Of a DNA stretch of 64,000 nt, positions 54,110 to 61,904 are shown in pieces. The first letter of the stretch is position 1. Each line of letters opens with the position of its first letter. The notes beneath the pieces are model-generated. The model was given only the letters and a program-made list of their open reading frames with translations. It had not been told where the DNA came from and did not search any database. Source of the DNA: Bradyrhizobium iriomotense. GTDB taxonomy: Bacteria; Pseudomonadota; Alphaproteobacteria; Rhizobiales; Xanthobacteraceae. The stretch spans positions 1 to 64,000 of the forward strand of contig NZ_JAFCLP010000016.1 of the NCBI RefSeq assembly GCF_018129405.1, in the 5' to 3' direction. The position numbers and the translations under genes are program-made.

Positions 54110-55341
54110 CCGAGATCATCACCGTCAAGCGCGTGAAGATCGCCGCCGCGGTGTTTGCCGTGGTTGCGACCGGCACGGTGCTGGCGACGCATTCGCCGGG
54201 GACGGCGAGCAAGGCGCAATCCTACATCACTGCGCAGGTCGCGGTCAGCGATCTCCGCGAGGAGGTGCTCGCCAGCGGCACCTTGAAGCCGGCACGGCTG
54301 ACCGCCGTCGGCGCGCAGGTGTCCGGCCGGATCACCGCGCTCAACGTGCGTGTCGGCGACACCGTGAAGGCCGGGGACGTCATCGCCCAGATCGACCCCG
54401 TCACCAAGCAGAACGACCTGCGCAACTCGGAAGCCTCGCTGAAGAATTATCGCGCGCAGAAGGTGGAGAAGGAGGCCGCGCTGGTGCTGGCCGAAGCGAA
54501 CCTTACGCGCCAGCAAGCGACACTGGCGCAGCGCGCGACCTCACGCAGCGATTTCGACAGCGCGGAATCGACGGTGCGCCAGACCCGCGCCCAGATCGCC
54601 GCGCTGGAGGCGCTGATCGTCGGCGCCGAGGCCAGCGTCGAGACGGCGCGGGTGAACCTCGAATACACCCGCATCACCGCACCGATCGACGGCACGGTGC
54701 TCGCGACCGTGGTGCAGGAGGGGCAGACGGTCAACGCGGTGCAGTCCGCACCGACCATCGTCGTGCTCGGCCAGCTCGAGACCATGACCGTGCGGGCGGA
54801 GATCTCCGAGGCCGACATCGTCAAGGTCCGGCCGGGGCAATCGCTCTACTTCACCATCCTCGGCGACCAGGACCACCGTTACGAGGCGCGGCTGGAGCAG
54901 ATCGAGCCGGCGCCCGAATCGATCAAGAACGACGCCAGCTTCTCCTCGACCACCACGACATCGAGCTCAAGCTCGAGCTCGTCGAGCTCGACCAGCACGG
55001 CGATCTACTACATCGGCGTCTTCAACGTTCCGAACAAGGACTATGCGCTCCGGACCTACATGACCGCCGAGGTGCACATCGTCACCGGCGAGGCCAAGCG
55101 GGTGAAGGTCATCCCGGCGCTGGCGGTGATGCGCAAATCCGACGGACGCAGCACTGTACGCACCCTCGGCACGTCCGGCGACGTTCGCGAGCGCGAGGTC
55201 AAGACCGGCCTCAACGACCGCACCACCGTCGAGATCAAGTCCGGCTTAGAGGAGGGCGAACGGGTCGTGACCGGCGAGGCCAGCGAGCAGACCGCTTCGC
55301 GCGGCATGCCGGGCGGCCCGCCCGGCGGAGGAGGTCCCTGA
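54106..55341 (+). CDS. macA: MacA-like periplasmic adaptor (HlyD family)
   Basis: The 411-residue membrane-fusion protein has an N-terminal anchor helix (about 10-28). The biotin-lipoyl-like half reads Leu-Lys-Pro-Ala-Arg-Leu-Thr-Ala-Val-Gly-Ala-Gln-Val-Ser-Gly, then comes an alpha-helical hairpin (about 100-180) and a beta-barrel domain. A run of Thr and Ser residues (about 280-300), coded by repeated AGC/TCG codons, interrupts the barrel region. The GTG start overlaps the channel gene. It links MacB to the NodT channel. Confidence 0.92.
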   Translation: MTEIITVKRVKIAAAVFAVVATGTVLATHSPGTASKAQSYITAQVAVSDLREEVLASGTLKPARLTAVGAQVSGRITALNVRVGDTVKAGDVIAQIDPVTKQNDLRNSEASLKNYRAQKVEKEAALVLAEANLTRQQATLAQRATSRSDFDSAESTVRQTRAQIAALEALIVGAEASVETARVNLEYTRITAPIDGTVLATVVQEGQTVNAVQSAPTIVVLGQLETMTVRAEISEADIVKVRPGQSLYFTILGDQDHRYEARLEQIEPAPESIKNDASFSSTTTTSSSSSSSSSSTSTAIYYIGVFNVPNKDYALRTYMTAEVHIVTGEAKRVKVIPALAVMRKSDGRSTVRTLGTSGDVREREVKTGLNDRTTVEIKSGLEEGERVVTGEASEQTASRGMPGGPPGGGGP

Positions 55342-55342
55342 C

Positions 55343-57285
55343 ATGACCGATCCGATCATCGATCTCCAGAACATCCGCCGCGAGTTCGCGGCCGGCGACA
55401 CGAGCGTGGTCGCGCTCGACGACCTCTCGCTCAGCATTCAGCCCGGCGAGATGGTGGCGATCATCGGCTCGTCCGGATCGGGTAAATCGACGCTGCTCAA
55501 CATCCTCGGCTGTCTCGACCGGCCGACGTCCGGCACCTATCGCGTCGCCGGCAAGAACGTCTCCGAGCTCGATGCCGACGCACTGGCGGCGCTGCGCCGC
55601 GAGCATTTCGGCTTCATCTTCCAGCGCTACAACCTGCTCGGCGATCTCACCGCCGCCGCGAATGTCGAGATCCCTGCCGTCTATGCCGGCCTCAATGCGC
55701 GCGAGCGACGGACGCGTGCGAACGCGCTGCTTGAGCGGCTCGGCGTCGGCACACGAGGCGGCCATCGCCCGAACCAGCTCTCCGGCGGCCAGCAGCAACG
55801 CGTCTCGATCGCGCGGGCGCTGATCAACGGTGCCGAAGTGATCCTGGCGGACGAGCCCACCGGCGCGCTCGACCGGCGCAGCGGCGAGGAGGTGCTGAAG
55901 ATCCTGAAAGAGCTGCATCGCGAGGGGCGGACGATCATCATCGTCACCCACGATGCCGATGTCGCCGCGCGAGCCGAGCGCATCATCGAGCTGCGGGACG
56001 GCAGGATCGTCTCCGATCGCCACACCGGGACCGCAGGCGCATCGGAGCCGGTCGCCCGCACCGCATGGGACAGCGGTGCCGGCTGGACCGGCGCTTTGGG
56101 ACGCCTGCGAGAAGCATCGCGGATGGCACTGGTGGCGATGGCCGCGCACCGGCTGCGCGCATTTTTGACCATGCTCGGCATCATCATCGGCATCGCCGCG
56201 GTGTCGTCGGTGGTCGCGCTGGGTAATGCCTCGCAGCGCAAGGTGCTGTCCGACATTTCGAGCCTCGGCACCAACACCATCGAGGTGTTTCCGGGCAAGG
56301 ATTTTGGCGATGCGCGCGCCGGCAAGATCAAGACGCTGGTGCTCGACGATGCCCGCGCGCTCGATCGGCAGGGTTTCATCGCCGGCGTCACCCCGACGGT
56401 GTCGACCAGCACCACGGTGCGCTATCGCGGCAACGAATCCAACGTGCTGGTGAACGGGGTCGGCGAGAACTATTTCCTGGTCAAGGGCGCCAAGCTGGCG
56501 AAAGGCCGCCTGTTCGACGCGGATGCCGTCCGCAACATCGAGCGGCAGGCCGTGATCGACGACAACACGAGAAAAACCTTCTTCGCCGACGACCAGACCT
56601 CCGGGATCGGCCGCGTGATCTGGCTCGGCAAGGTGCCGTGCCGCATCGTCGGCGTGATCGCCCAGCAGCAGGGCGGGTTCGGCTCGAACCAGAACCTGTC
56701 GGTCTACCTGCCCTACACCACCGTGCAGGCGCAATTCACCGGCGATCGCGCGCTGCGCAGCATCCTGTTGCGGATCAGCGACGAGATCTGGCGCAGGACG
56801 CGGTGACCACGCTCCTGACGCAGCGGCACAACACCAAGGATTTCGTCATCCTCAACACCGACGACATCCGCCGCACCATCACCAGCACGACGCAGACGCT
56901 GGCGTTTCTGGTGGCGGCGATCGCGGTGATCTCGCTGGTCGTCGGCGGCATCGGCGTCATGAACATCATGCTGGTGTCCGTCTCCGAGCGGATCAGCGAG
57001 ATCGGCGTGCGCATGGCGGTGGGCGCGAGGCGCAGCGACATCCTCCAGCAATTCCTGGTGGAGGCGACCCTGATCTCGTCGATCGGCGGCATCGCCGGCA
57101 TCCTGATCGCGGTCCTGCTCGGCGTCGTCATCAACGTCGCGGTGCCCGGCTTCCAGGTCAGCTATTCGCCGTTCTCGATCGGCGCGGCGTTCCTGACCTC
57201 GACCGGGATCGGGATCGCGTTCGGCTTCTTCCCCGCCCGCCGTGCCGCCTTCCTCGACCCCGTGGTGGCGCTGAGCCGTGACTGA
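55343..57285 (+). pseudogene. macB: macB-type ABC exporter, split by a -1 frame change
   Basis: The first frame (55343-56806) encodes a complete ATPase (Gly-Ser-Ser-Gly-Ser-Gly-Lys-Ser-Thr; Leu-Ser-Gly-Gly-Gln-Gln-Gln-Arg; Ala-Asp-Glu-Pro-Thr-Gly-Ala-Leu-Asp), the first membrane helix and most of the periplasmic domain, then stops at TGA 56804. The rest (Asp-Leu-Ala-Gln-Asp-Ala-Val-Thr ... three helices, end at 57285) continues in the -1 frame from about 56785. One missing base (or 3n+1) near 56783-56790 explains it. A GTG at 56803 overlapping the stop, with AGGA just upstream, could allow coupled translation of a 160-residue second piece. A mutation, a sequencing error or a true split are all possible. 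Together with MacA and NodT it would expel drugs, peptides or metal chelators. Confidence 0.85.
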
Positions 57286-57300
57286 CCGTAGGATTGCACC

Positions 57301-58089
57301 ATGACCGTAGTTCTTCGGACGAGACAATCGTCCGCAAATCGACCAACGATCGGCGCCCCCGATGCGATCTCAACCATGACCAACGGCACGCCCAACATCC
57401 TGCTCGTCGAGGACGACCAGCCAACCCGCGATCTCATCTCGCGTTATCTGCGCGAGCACTCGTTCGCGGTCAGCGCCGTCACCAACGGCAGGGAGATGGA
57501 CCGCCACCTCGCGCAAAACCGCGCCGATCTGATCGTGCTCGACCTGATGCTGCCGGGCGAGGACGGCCTCAGTCTCTGCCGCCGCCTGCGGATGGAAACG
57601 ACGACGCCGATCATCATCCTCACCGCAAAGGGCGAGGACCTCGACCGCATCCTCGGGCTCGAAATGGGCGCGGACGACTATCTGCCAAAACCGTTCAACC
57701 CGCGCGAGCTGCTCGCCCGGATCAACGCGGTGCTGCGCCGGCACGCGAGCGGTCTCACGGCGGCCTCCACCGCGACGCGGCTGAAGTTCCAGGGCTGGAC
57801 CATCGATCTGCGCCTGCGGGAGTTGCGCGACCCCGAGGGCGCGCAGGTGCCGCTGACCAGTGCAGAGTTCGACCTGCTGCAAGCCTTCTGCGAGCGCGCC
57901 GGCCGTGTGCTCGGCCGCGATAGCCTCCTCAACATGACGCGCGGCCGCCCCGGCGGAAGTTTCGGCCGCAGCATCGACGTGCTGGTCAGCCGTCTGCGCC
58001 GCAAGCTCGACCGCACCGAGGGCACATCCGTGATCAAGACCATCCGCACCGGCGGCTACATCTTCACACCGAGGGTGGAGGAAGCATGA
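57301..58089 (+). CDS. OmpR-family response regulator
   Basis: The 262-residue regulator has a receiver domain with acidic pocket Val-Glu-Asp-Asp, phosphorylatable Asp in Ile-Val-Leu-Asp-Leu-Met-Leu-Pro-Gly, and Lys in Leu-Pro-Lys-Pro-Phe. The C-terminal winged helix ends with Val-Ser-Arg-Leu-Arg-Arg-Lys-Leu and the Thr-Ile-Arg-Thr-Gly-Gly-Tyr turn. The ATG at 57301 has AGGA eight bases upstream; the ATG at 57376 is where the domain begins and is an alternative. It is 15 bases after macB and overlaps the kinase gene, so it probably controls this exporter operon. Confidence 0.93.
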   Translation: MTVVLRTRQSSANRPTIGAPDAISTMTNGTPNILLVEDDQPTRDLISRYLREHSFAVSAVTNGREMDRHLAQNRADLIVLDLMLPGEDGLSLCRRLRMETTTPIIILTAKGEDLDRILGLEMGADDYLPKPFNPRELLARINAVLRRHASGLTAASTATRLKFQGWTIDLRLRELRDPEGAQVPLTSAEFDLLQAFCERAGRVLGRDSLLNMTRGRPGGSFGRSIDVLVSRLRRKLDRTEGTSVIKTIRTGGYIFTPRVEEA

Positions 58090-59414
58090 GCCGCGCCGCC
58101 GACATCCTGACGCTGTTCAGCTTCAGGCGGATCAGCGGTCAGATCGCCGCCCTGATCCTGGTCTCGCTGCTCCTGATCCACCTGCTGATCGCCGGATACT
58201 TTCTGCTCAATCGGCCGAAGCTGCTGACGGACACGCCGGTCGAGCAGTTCGAGCTGATCGCGCGGATCATCACCAACACACCCAAGGCGGAACGCGCTCT
58301 CGTCCTCGACAGCATCGGCCGGACCTTTCCGGCGCTCAAGCTGCAATTGCGGGACAGTGTTTCCACTTCCGTTACGCCGCTGCCGGCGCGGACACCCCTG
58401 CCCATCCCGTCCGCGCTCGGCGGCCGGGCCGAGCTCATCCGCGGCACCGGCGCGGAAGACGATCGCGTCTGGTTCTATCTCGCCAAAGACGACGTGCTCG
58501 AAGCGACGATGGGATTGCCCCAAATACCGGCCTTCGTCAGCGGCCTCTGGACCTCGACGCTGCTGTTCCTGGTGGCGAGCGTTACGCTGCTCGGAATCTG
58601 GGCCGGCCGCGCGCTGTCCTCGCCGCTGTCGGCCTTCGCGCGCGCGGCGGAGAATTTCAGCCTGAACCGGGCCTCGCCGCCGCTGCCGGAAAACGGACCG
58701 GAGGAGATCAGGTCCGCGGCCAGAGCGCTGAACCGGATGCGCGAGCGCATCACCGCACTGATGAACGACAGAACGCGCATGCTCGCGGCCATCAGCCACG
58801 ATTTGCGCACGCCGATCACGCGGCTGCGGCTGCGCTCGGAATATATCGAGGATCCGGCGCAGCGGACGCAGACCGTGCGTGACCTCGACCAGATGCAGTC
58901 GATGCTGGAATCGGTGCTCTCCCTGCTGCGCAGTGAAAGCCCGGTGAAGCCGACGCTGGTGGATGTCGCGGCGCTGCTGCAGATGGTCTGCGAGCAGTTT
59001 TCCGACTGCGGCCATGCGGTGACTTATTCGGGCCCCGATCGCGCGGCCTTCGTGCTTCGGCCGGACGAGATCATCCGCGCGGTCACCAATCTCGTCCAGA
59101 ACGCAACGCGCTTCGGAACCGAAATCGAGGTTGCCTTGTTGGCGGCGGGGGATCATCTCGTCATCGACGTGTCCGATAACGGACCAGGCATCCCCGACGA
59201 AAGGAAAGCGGCCATGCTGGAGCCCTTCGTGCGCGGCGAGGACGCCCGCACCATGGACGAGACGGCCGGATTTGGCCTCGGCCTCTCGATCGCGCAGGCG
59301 ATCGTGACCGCGCATGATGGAACCCTCGAGCTGCTCGACAACGCACCGAAAGGCCTGCGCGTCCGCTTGCAGCTCGCCAAGACCGGCGCGGCGCCGGAGG
59401 CGTCCCGGCCATAA
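58086..59414 (+). CDS. Sensor histidine kinase partner of the MacAB-linked regulator
   Basis: The 442-residue protein has two membrane helices (about 17-38 and 155-178) bounding a periplasmic sensor segment of about 115 residues, then HAMP. The H-box is Ala-Ala-Ile-Ser-His-Asp-Leu-Arg-Thr-Pro-Ile-Thr-Arg-Leu, followed by the ATP-binding N box (Asn-Leu-Val-Gln-Asn-Ala), Asp-Asn-Gly-Pro-Gly and Gly-Phe-Gly-Leu-Gly-Leu. ATGA overlap with the regulator. Likely senses an envelope signal related to the exported substrate. Confidence 0.93.
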   Translation: MSRAADILTLFSFRRISGQIAALILVSLLLIHLLIAGYFLLNRPKLLTDTPVEQFELIARIITNTPKAERALVLDSIGRTFPALKLQLRDSVSTSVTPLPARTPLPIPSALGGRAELIRGTGAEDDRVWFYLAKDDVLEATMGLPQIPAFVSGLWTSTLLFLVASVTLLGIWAGRALSSPLSAFARAAENFSLNRASPPLPENGPEEIRSAARALNRMRERITALMNDRTRMLAAISHDLRTPITRLRLRSEYIEDPAQRTQTVRDLDQMQSMLESVLSLLRSESPVKPTLVDVAALLQMVCEQFSDCGHAVTYSGPDRAAFVLRPDEIIRAVTNLVQNATRFGTEIEVALLAAGDHLVIDVSDNGPGIPDERKAAMLEPFVRGEDARTMDETAGFGLGLSIAQAIVTAHDGTLELLDNAPKGLRVRLQLAKTGAAPEASRP

Positions 59415-59477
59415 AGTCGCGGCAATCGTCGGGCTTGTCGGCCTCACCCTCCTTCATCCTGCTTCCCCGGAGTTCCA

Positions 59478-60614
59478 ATGTCTTCCGCCGACCGGCCGGC
59501 GACACGCCTTGCGACGCGGCTTGCCTTCCTCGTCGCGGGCTTCGGCATCGCATGCTGGGCACCGCTGGTGCCGTTCGCGAAGACGCGGCTCGGCGTCGAC
59601 GACGGCGTGCTCGGGCTGCTCCTGCTCAGCCTCGGCATCGGCTCGGTCGTCGCGATGCTGCTGACCGGCATCATCAGCGCGCGCTACGGCAGCAGGCCGA
59701 TCATCATGGCCGGCGGGCTTGGTCTCGCGCTGGTGCTGCCGCTGCTGGCGATCGCGAGCACGCCCGCATCGCTGGCACTGGCGCTGTTCGCCTTCGGCGC
59801 CGCGCTCGGCTCCATCGACGTCGCCATGAACATCCATGCGGTGGAGGTCGAGCGCGCCGCAAAAATTCCGCTGATGTCGGGCTTCCACGCGCTGTTCAGC
59901 ATCGGCGGTTTTGCCGGATCGGCGCTGATGACCGCGCTGCTCTCCTTGCGGCTCGGCGCGCTCGTCTGCACGCTGATCTGCTCGGTCCTGATGCTGGCTG
60001 CGATGGTGGTGACGTCGCCGCGCCTGCTCCGCTCGGTGCAGGTGCAGGACGGGCCGCTCCTGGTGCTGCCGCACGGCTCCGTGCTCCTGCTGGCACTGCT
60101 CGGCGCCATCACCTTCCTCGTCGAAGGCGCGATGCTGGATTGGGGCGCGCTGCTCGTGATCGGCGCGGGTCTCGTCCCGGAGGCGCAAGGCGGGACCGGC
60201 TACATCGTGTTCTCGATCGCGATGACGATCGGGCGGCTCGGCGGCGATGCCGTCGTCGCGCGCATCGGAGACCGCGCGACATTGTTCTGGGGCAGCCTCA
60301 TTTCGATCGGGGGCTTCGTGGTGCTGCTCACAGCTCCCGTTGCGGCGGTTGCGATGGCCGGCTTCCTGCTGATCGGCCTCGGCGCCTCGAACCTCGTGCC
60401 GGTGCTGTTCCGCCGCGCAGCATGGCAGACGGTGATGCCAACGGGGCTCGCCGTCGCCGCGATCACGACCGCCGGCTATGCCGGCATCCTCATAGGTCCC
60501 GCCAGCGTCGGTTTCGTCGCCCGCCTTGGCGGATTGCCGACGGCGTTCTGGCTTCTGGCCGCGCTGATGTGCCTGGTCACACTGACGGCCCGCATCGTCA
60601 CGCGCCCCGCGTGA
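59478..60614 (+). CDS. MFS-type transporter (12 helices)
   Basis: The 378-residue membrane protein has alternating hydrophobic segments throughout and the Gly-x-x-Ser-Ala-Arg-Tyr-Gly-Ser-Arg loop between helices 2 and 3 typical of the major facilitator superfamily. The mid-region shows Gly-Arg-Leu-Gly-Gly-Asp-Ala, the equivalent in the second half. It resembles the sugar/drug-type permeases of the YbjJ kind. Substrate unknown. It is 63 bases after the kinase gene on the same strand and may be read with it. Confidence 0.87.
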   Translation: MSSADRPATRLATRLAFLVAGFGIACWAPLVPFAKTRLGVDDGVLGLLLLSLGIGSVVAMLLTGIISARYGSRPIIMAGGLGLALVLPLLAIASTPASLALALFAFGAALGSIDVAMNIHAVEVERAAKIPLMSGFHALFSIGGFAGSALMTALLSLRLGALVCTLICSVLMLAAMVVTSPRLLRSVQVQDGPLLVLPHGSVLLLALLGAITFLVEGAMLDWGALLVIGAGLVPEAQGGTGYIVFSIAMTIGRLGGDAVVARIGDRATLFWGSLISIGGFVVLLTAPVAAVAMAGFLLIGLGASNLVPVLFRRAAWQTVMPTGLAVAAITTAGYAGILIGPASVGFVARLGGLPTAFWLLAALMCLVTLTARIVTRPA

Positions 60615-60620
60615 ATCGTC

Positions 60621-61610
60621 TCAAAACCTCTCCAGCCCGATCGATTTGATCATGCGCGCCAGGCTCGCCGAAGTCGCCTCGACGAGGCGCTGGAATTCGG
60701 CCGGCTTCGAGTCGCTGTCCGGCTCCATGCCCTCGGCGCGGTAATTGGCCTGCATCGCTTTGTCGGCCATGGCGATGCGCGTCGCCTGCGCGATCCGGTC
60801 GATGATCGCATCGTCAGTCTGCCGGGGCGCGAACAGGCCGAACCAGCCGTCATAGCGGAGGCCCGGCATGCCGGATTCGATGGCGGTCGGGATATCGGGG
60901 GCCACGCTCAGCCGCTTTTCGGTGGCGACCGCGATCATCCGAATCTTGCCGGCCTGGCTCCACTGCTGCAATTGCACTGACATCACGGCAATGATGAGGG
61001 GGATCTGGCCGGCGAGGAGGTCGTTGCTGGCCTGCGCGATGCCCCGATACGGGACATGGACGATGTCCAGCCCGCCCGCCTGCAGCTTGAAGGCTTCGCC
61101 GACCAGATGATTTCCGCTGCCGATACCGGGTGTCCCGTAGGACAGCTTTCCCGGATTGGCTTTCGCGTAGGCAATCAGCTCACGCAGATCCGTGACGGGC
61201 ACCGACGGATGGACGACGAAAACGAGCGCGCTGGTGATGAGGCGGCAGATGGCGCGGAAATCGTCCATCGCATAGGACGGATTTTGCGATAGCAGCGGAA
61301 TGGCCGCCTGCGTGCTGTCGTTTCCGAGCAGCAGGGAGTAGCCGTCGGGCTTCTCGCGCGCGACCGCCGCCGTCCCGATCGCGCCGCCCGCACCGGTGAT
61401 GTTTTCGATGAAGACGGGTCCAAGCAGCGACGACATCTTCTCCGCCCAGGGACGCCCGATCTGGTCGCCAGATCCGCCTGCCCCATAGGGAATCACCAGT
61501 CGAATGGGACGAGAGGGATATTCGGCGGTGCGCCCGATGCGCGGAATCGCCGCAAGCGCAGCTGCCCCCGACAATGCATGGACGATCTGTCGCCGCGAGA
61601 AAGAGAGCAT
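60621..61610 (-). CDS. TctC/Bug-family periplasmic solute-binding protein
   Basis: The 329-residue protein has a twin-arginine-like leader (Ser-Arg-Arg-Gln-Ile-Val), followed by Tyr-Pro-Ser-Arg-Pro-Ile-Arg-Leu-Val and the Gly-Ala-Gly-Gly-Ser-Gly-Asp-Gln loop that binds the ligand carboxylate in relatives. The ATG at 61610 gives a normal leader. No TctAB partner is near. It is divergent from the large regulator gene, which may control it. This is the second protein of this family in the window. Confidence 0.88.
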   Translation of the reverse strand: MLSFSRRQIVHALSGAAALAAIPRIGRTAEYPSRPIRLVIPYGAGGSGDQIGRPWAEKMSSLLGPVFIENITGAGGAIGTAAVAREKPDGYSLLLGNDSTQAAIPLLSQNPSYAMDDFRAICRLITSALVFVVHPSVPVTDLRELIAYAKANPGKLSYGTPGIGSGNHLVGEAFKLQAGGLDIVHVPYRGIAQASNDLLAGQIPLIIAVMSVQLQQWSQAGKIRMIAVATEKRLSVAPDIPTAIESGMPGLRYDGWFGLFAPRQTDDAIIDRIAQATRIAMADKAMQANYRAEGMEPDSDSKPAEFQRLVEATSASLARMIKSIGLERF

Positions 61611-61904
61611 GTTGGAATCCGGACTTCGGGTGTCAATATGGAGGCGGGACCGGCTCCCGGACGATTCCATCGCAGCAATCGGCGACCGGCGTCAATGCTC
61701 CGTCCGGACTATTGGACGGCGTCGCCGCCATGCCGCATGCTCTAACCCATTACTTTTAAAACAATATTTCGGAAGGTGGCCGACCCACGCGGTCCACGCA
61801 GGGCTGCCGACCCTGCCCACTGCTTTCGGCCAGTTTACTGTACGGTTCGTTCTGATAGACCACAAATGAATACCTTTTGACTCCCGTCGAGGGGGTAATG
61901 GTGC
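61611..61904. promoter_or_regulatory. Divergent intergenic region TctC gene / regulator
   Basis: 294 bases without a gene. An AT-rich patch (TTACTTTTAAAACAATATTT, near 61750-61769) is a likely promoter core. The regulator's GTG at 61905 is preceded by GAGGGGG (61889-61895), nine bases away, and an in-frame stop TAA at 61896 excludes starts further up. No clear operator palindrome found. Confidence 0.5.

Noticed and set aside
56783-56806. Programmed -1 ribosomal frameshift in macB
   Set aside because: No slippery heptamer or downstream pseudoknot seen; mutation, sequence error or coupled restart fit better.
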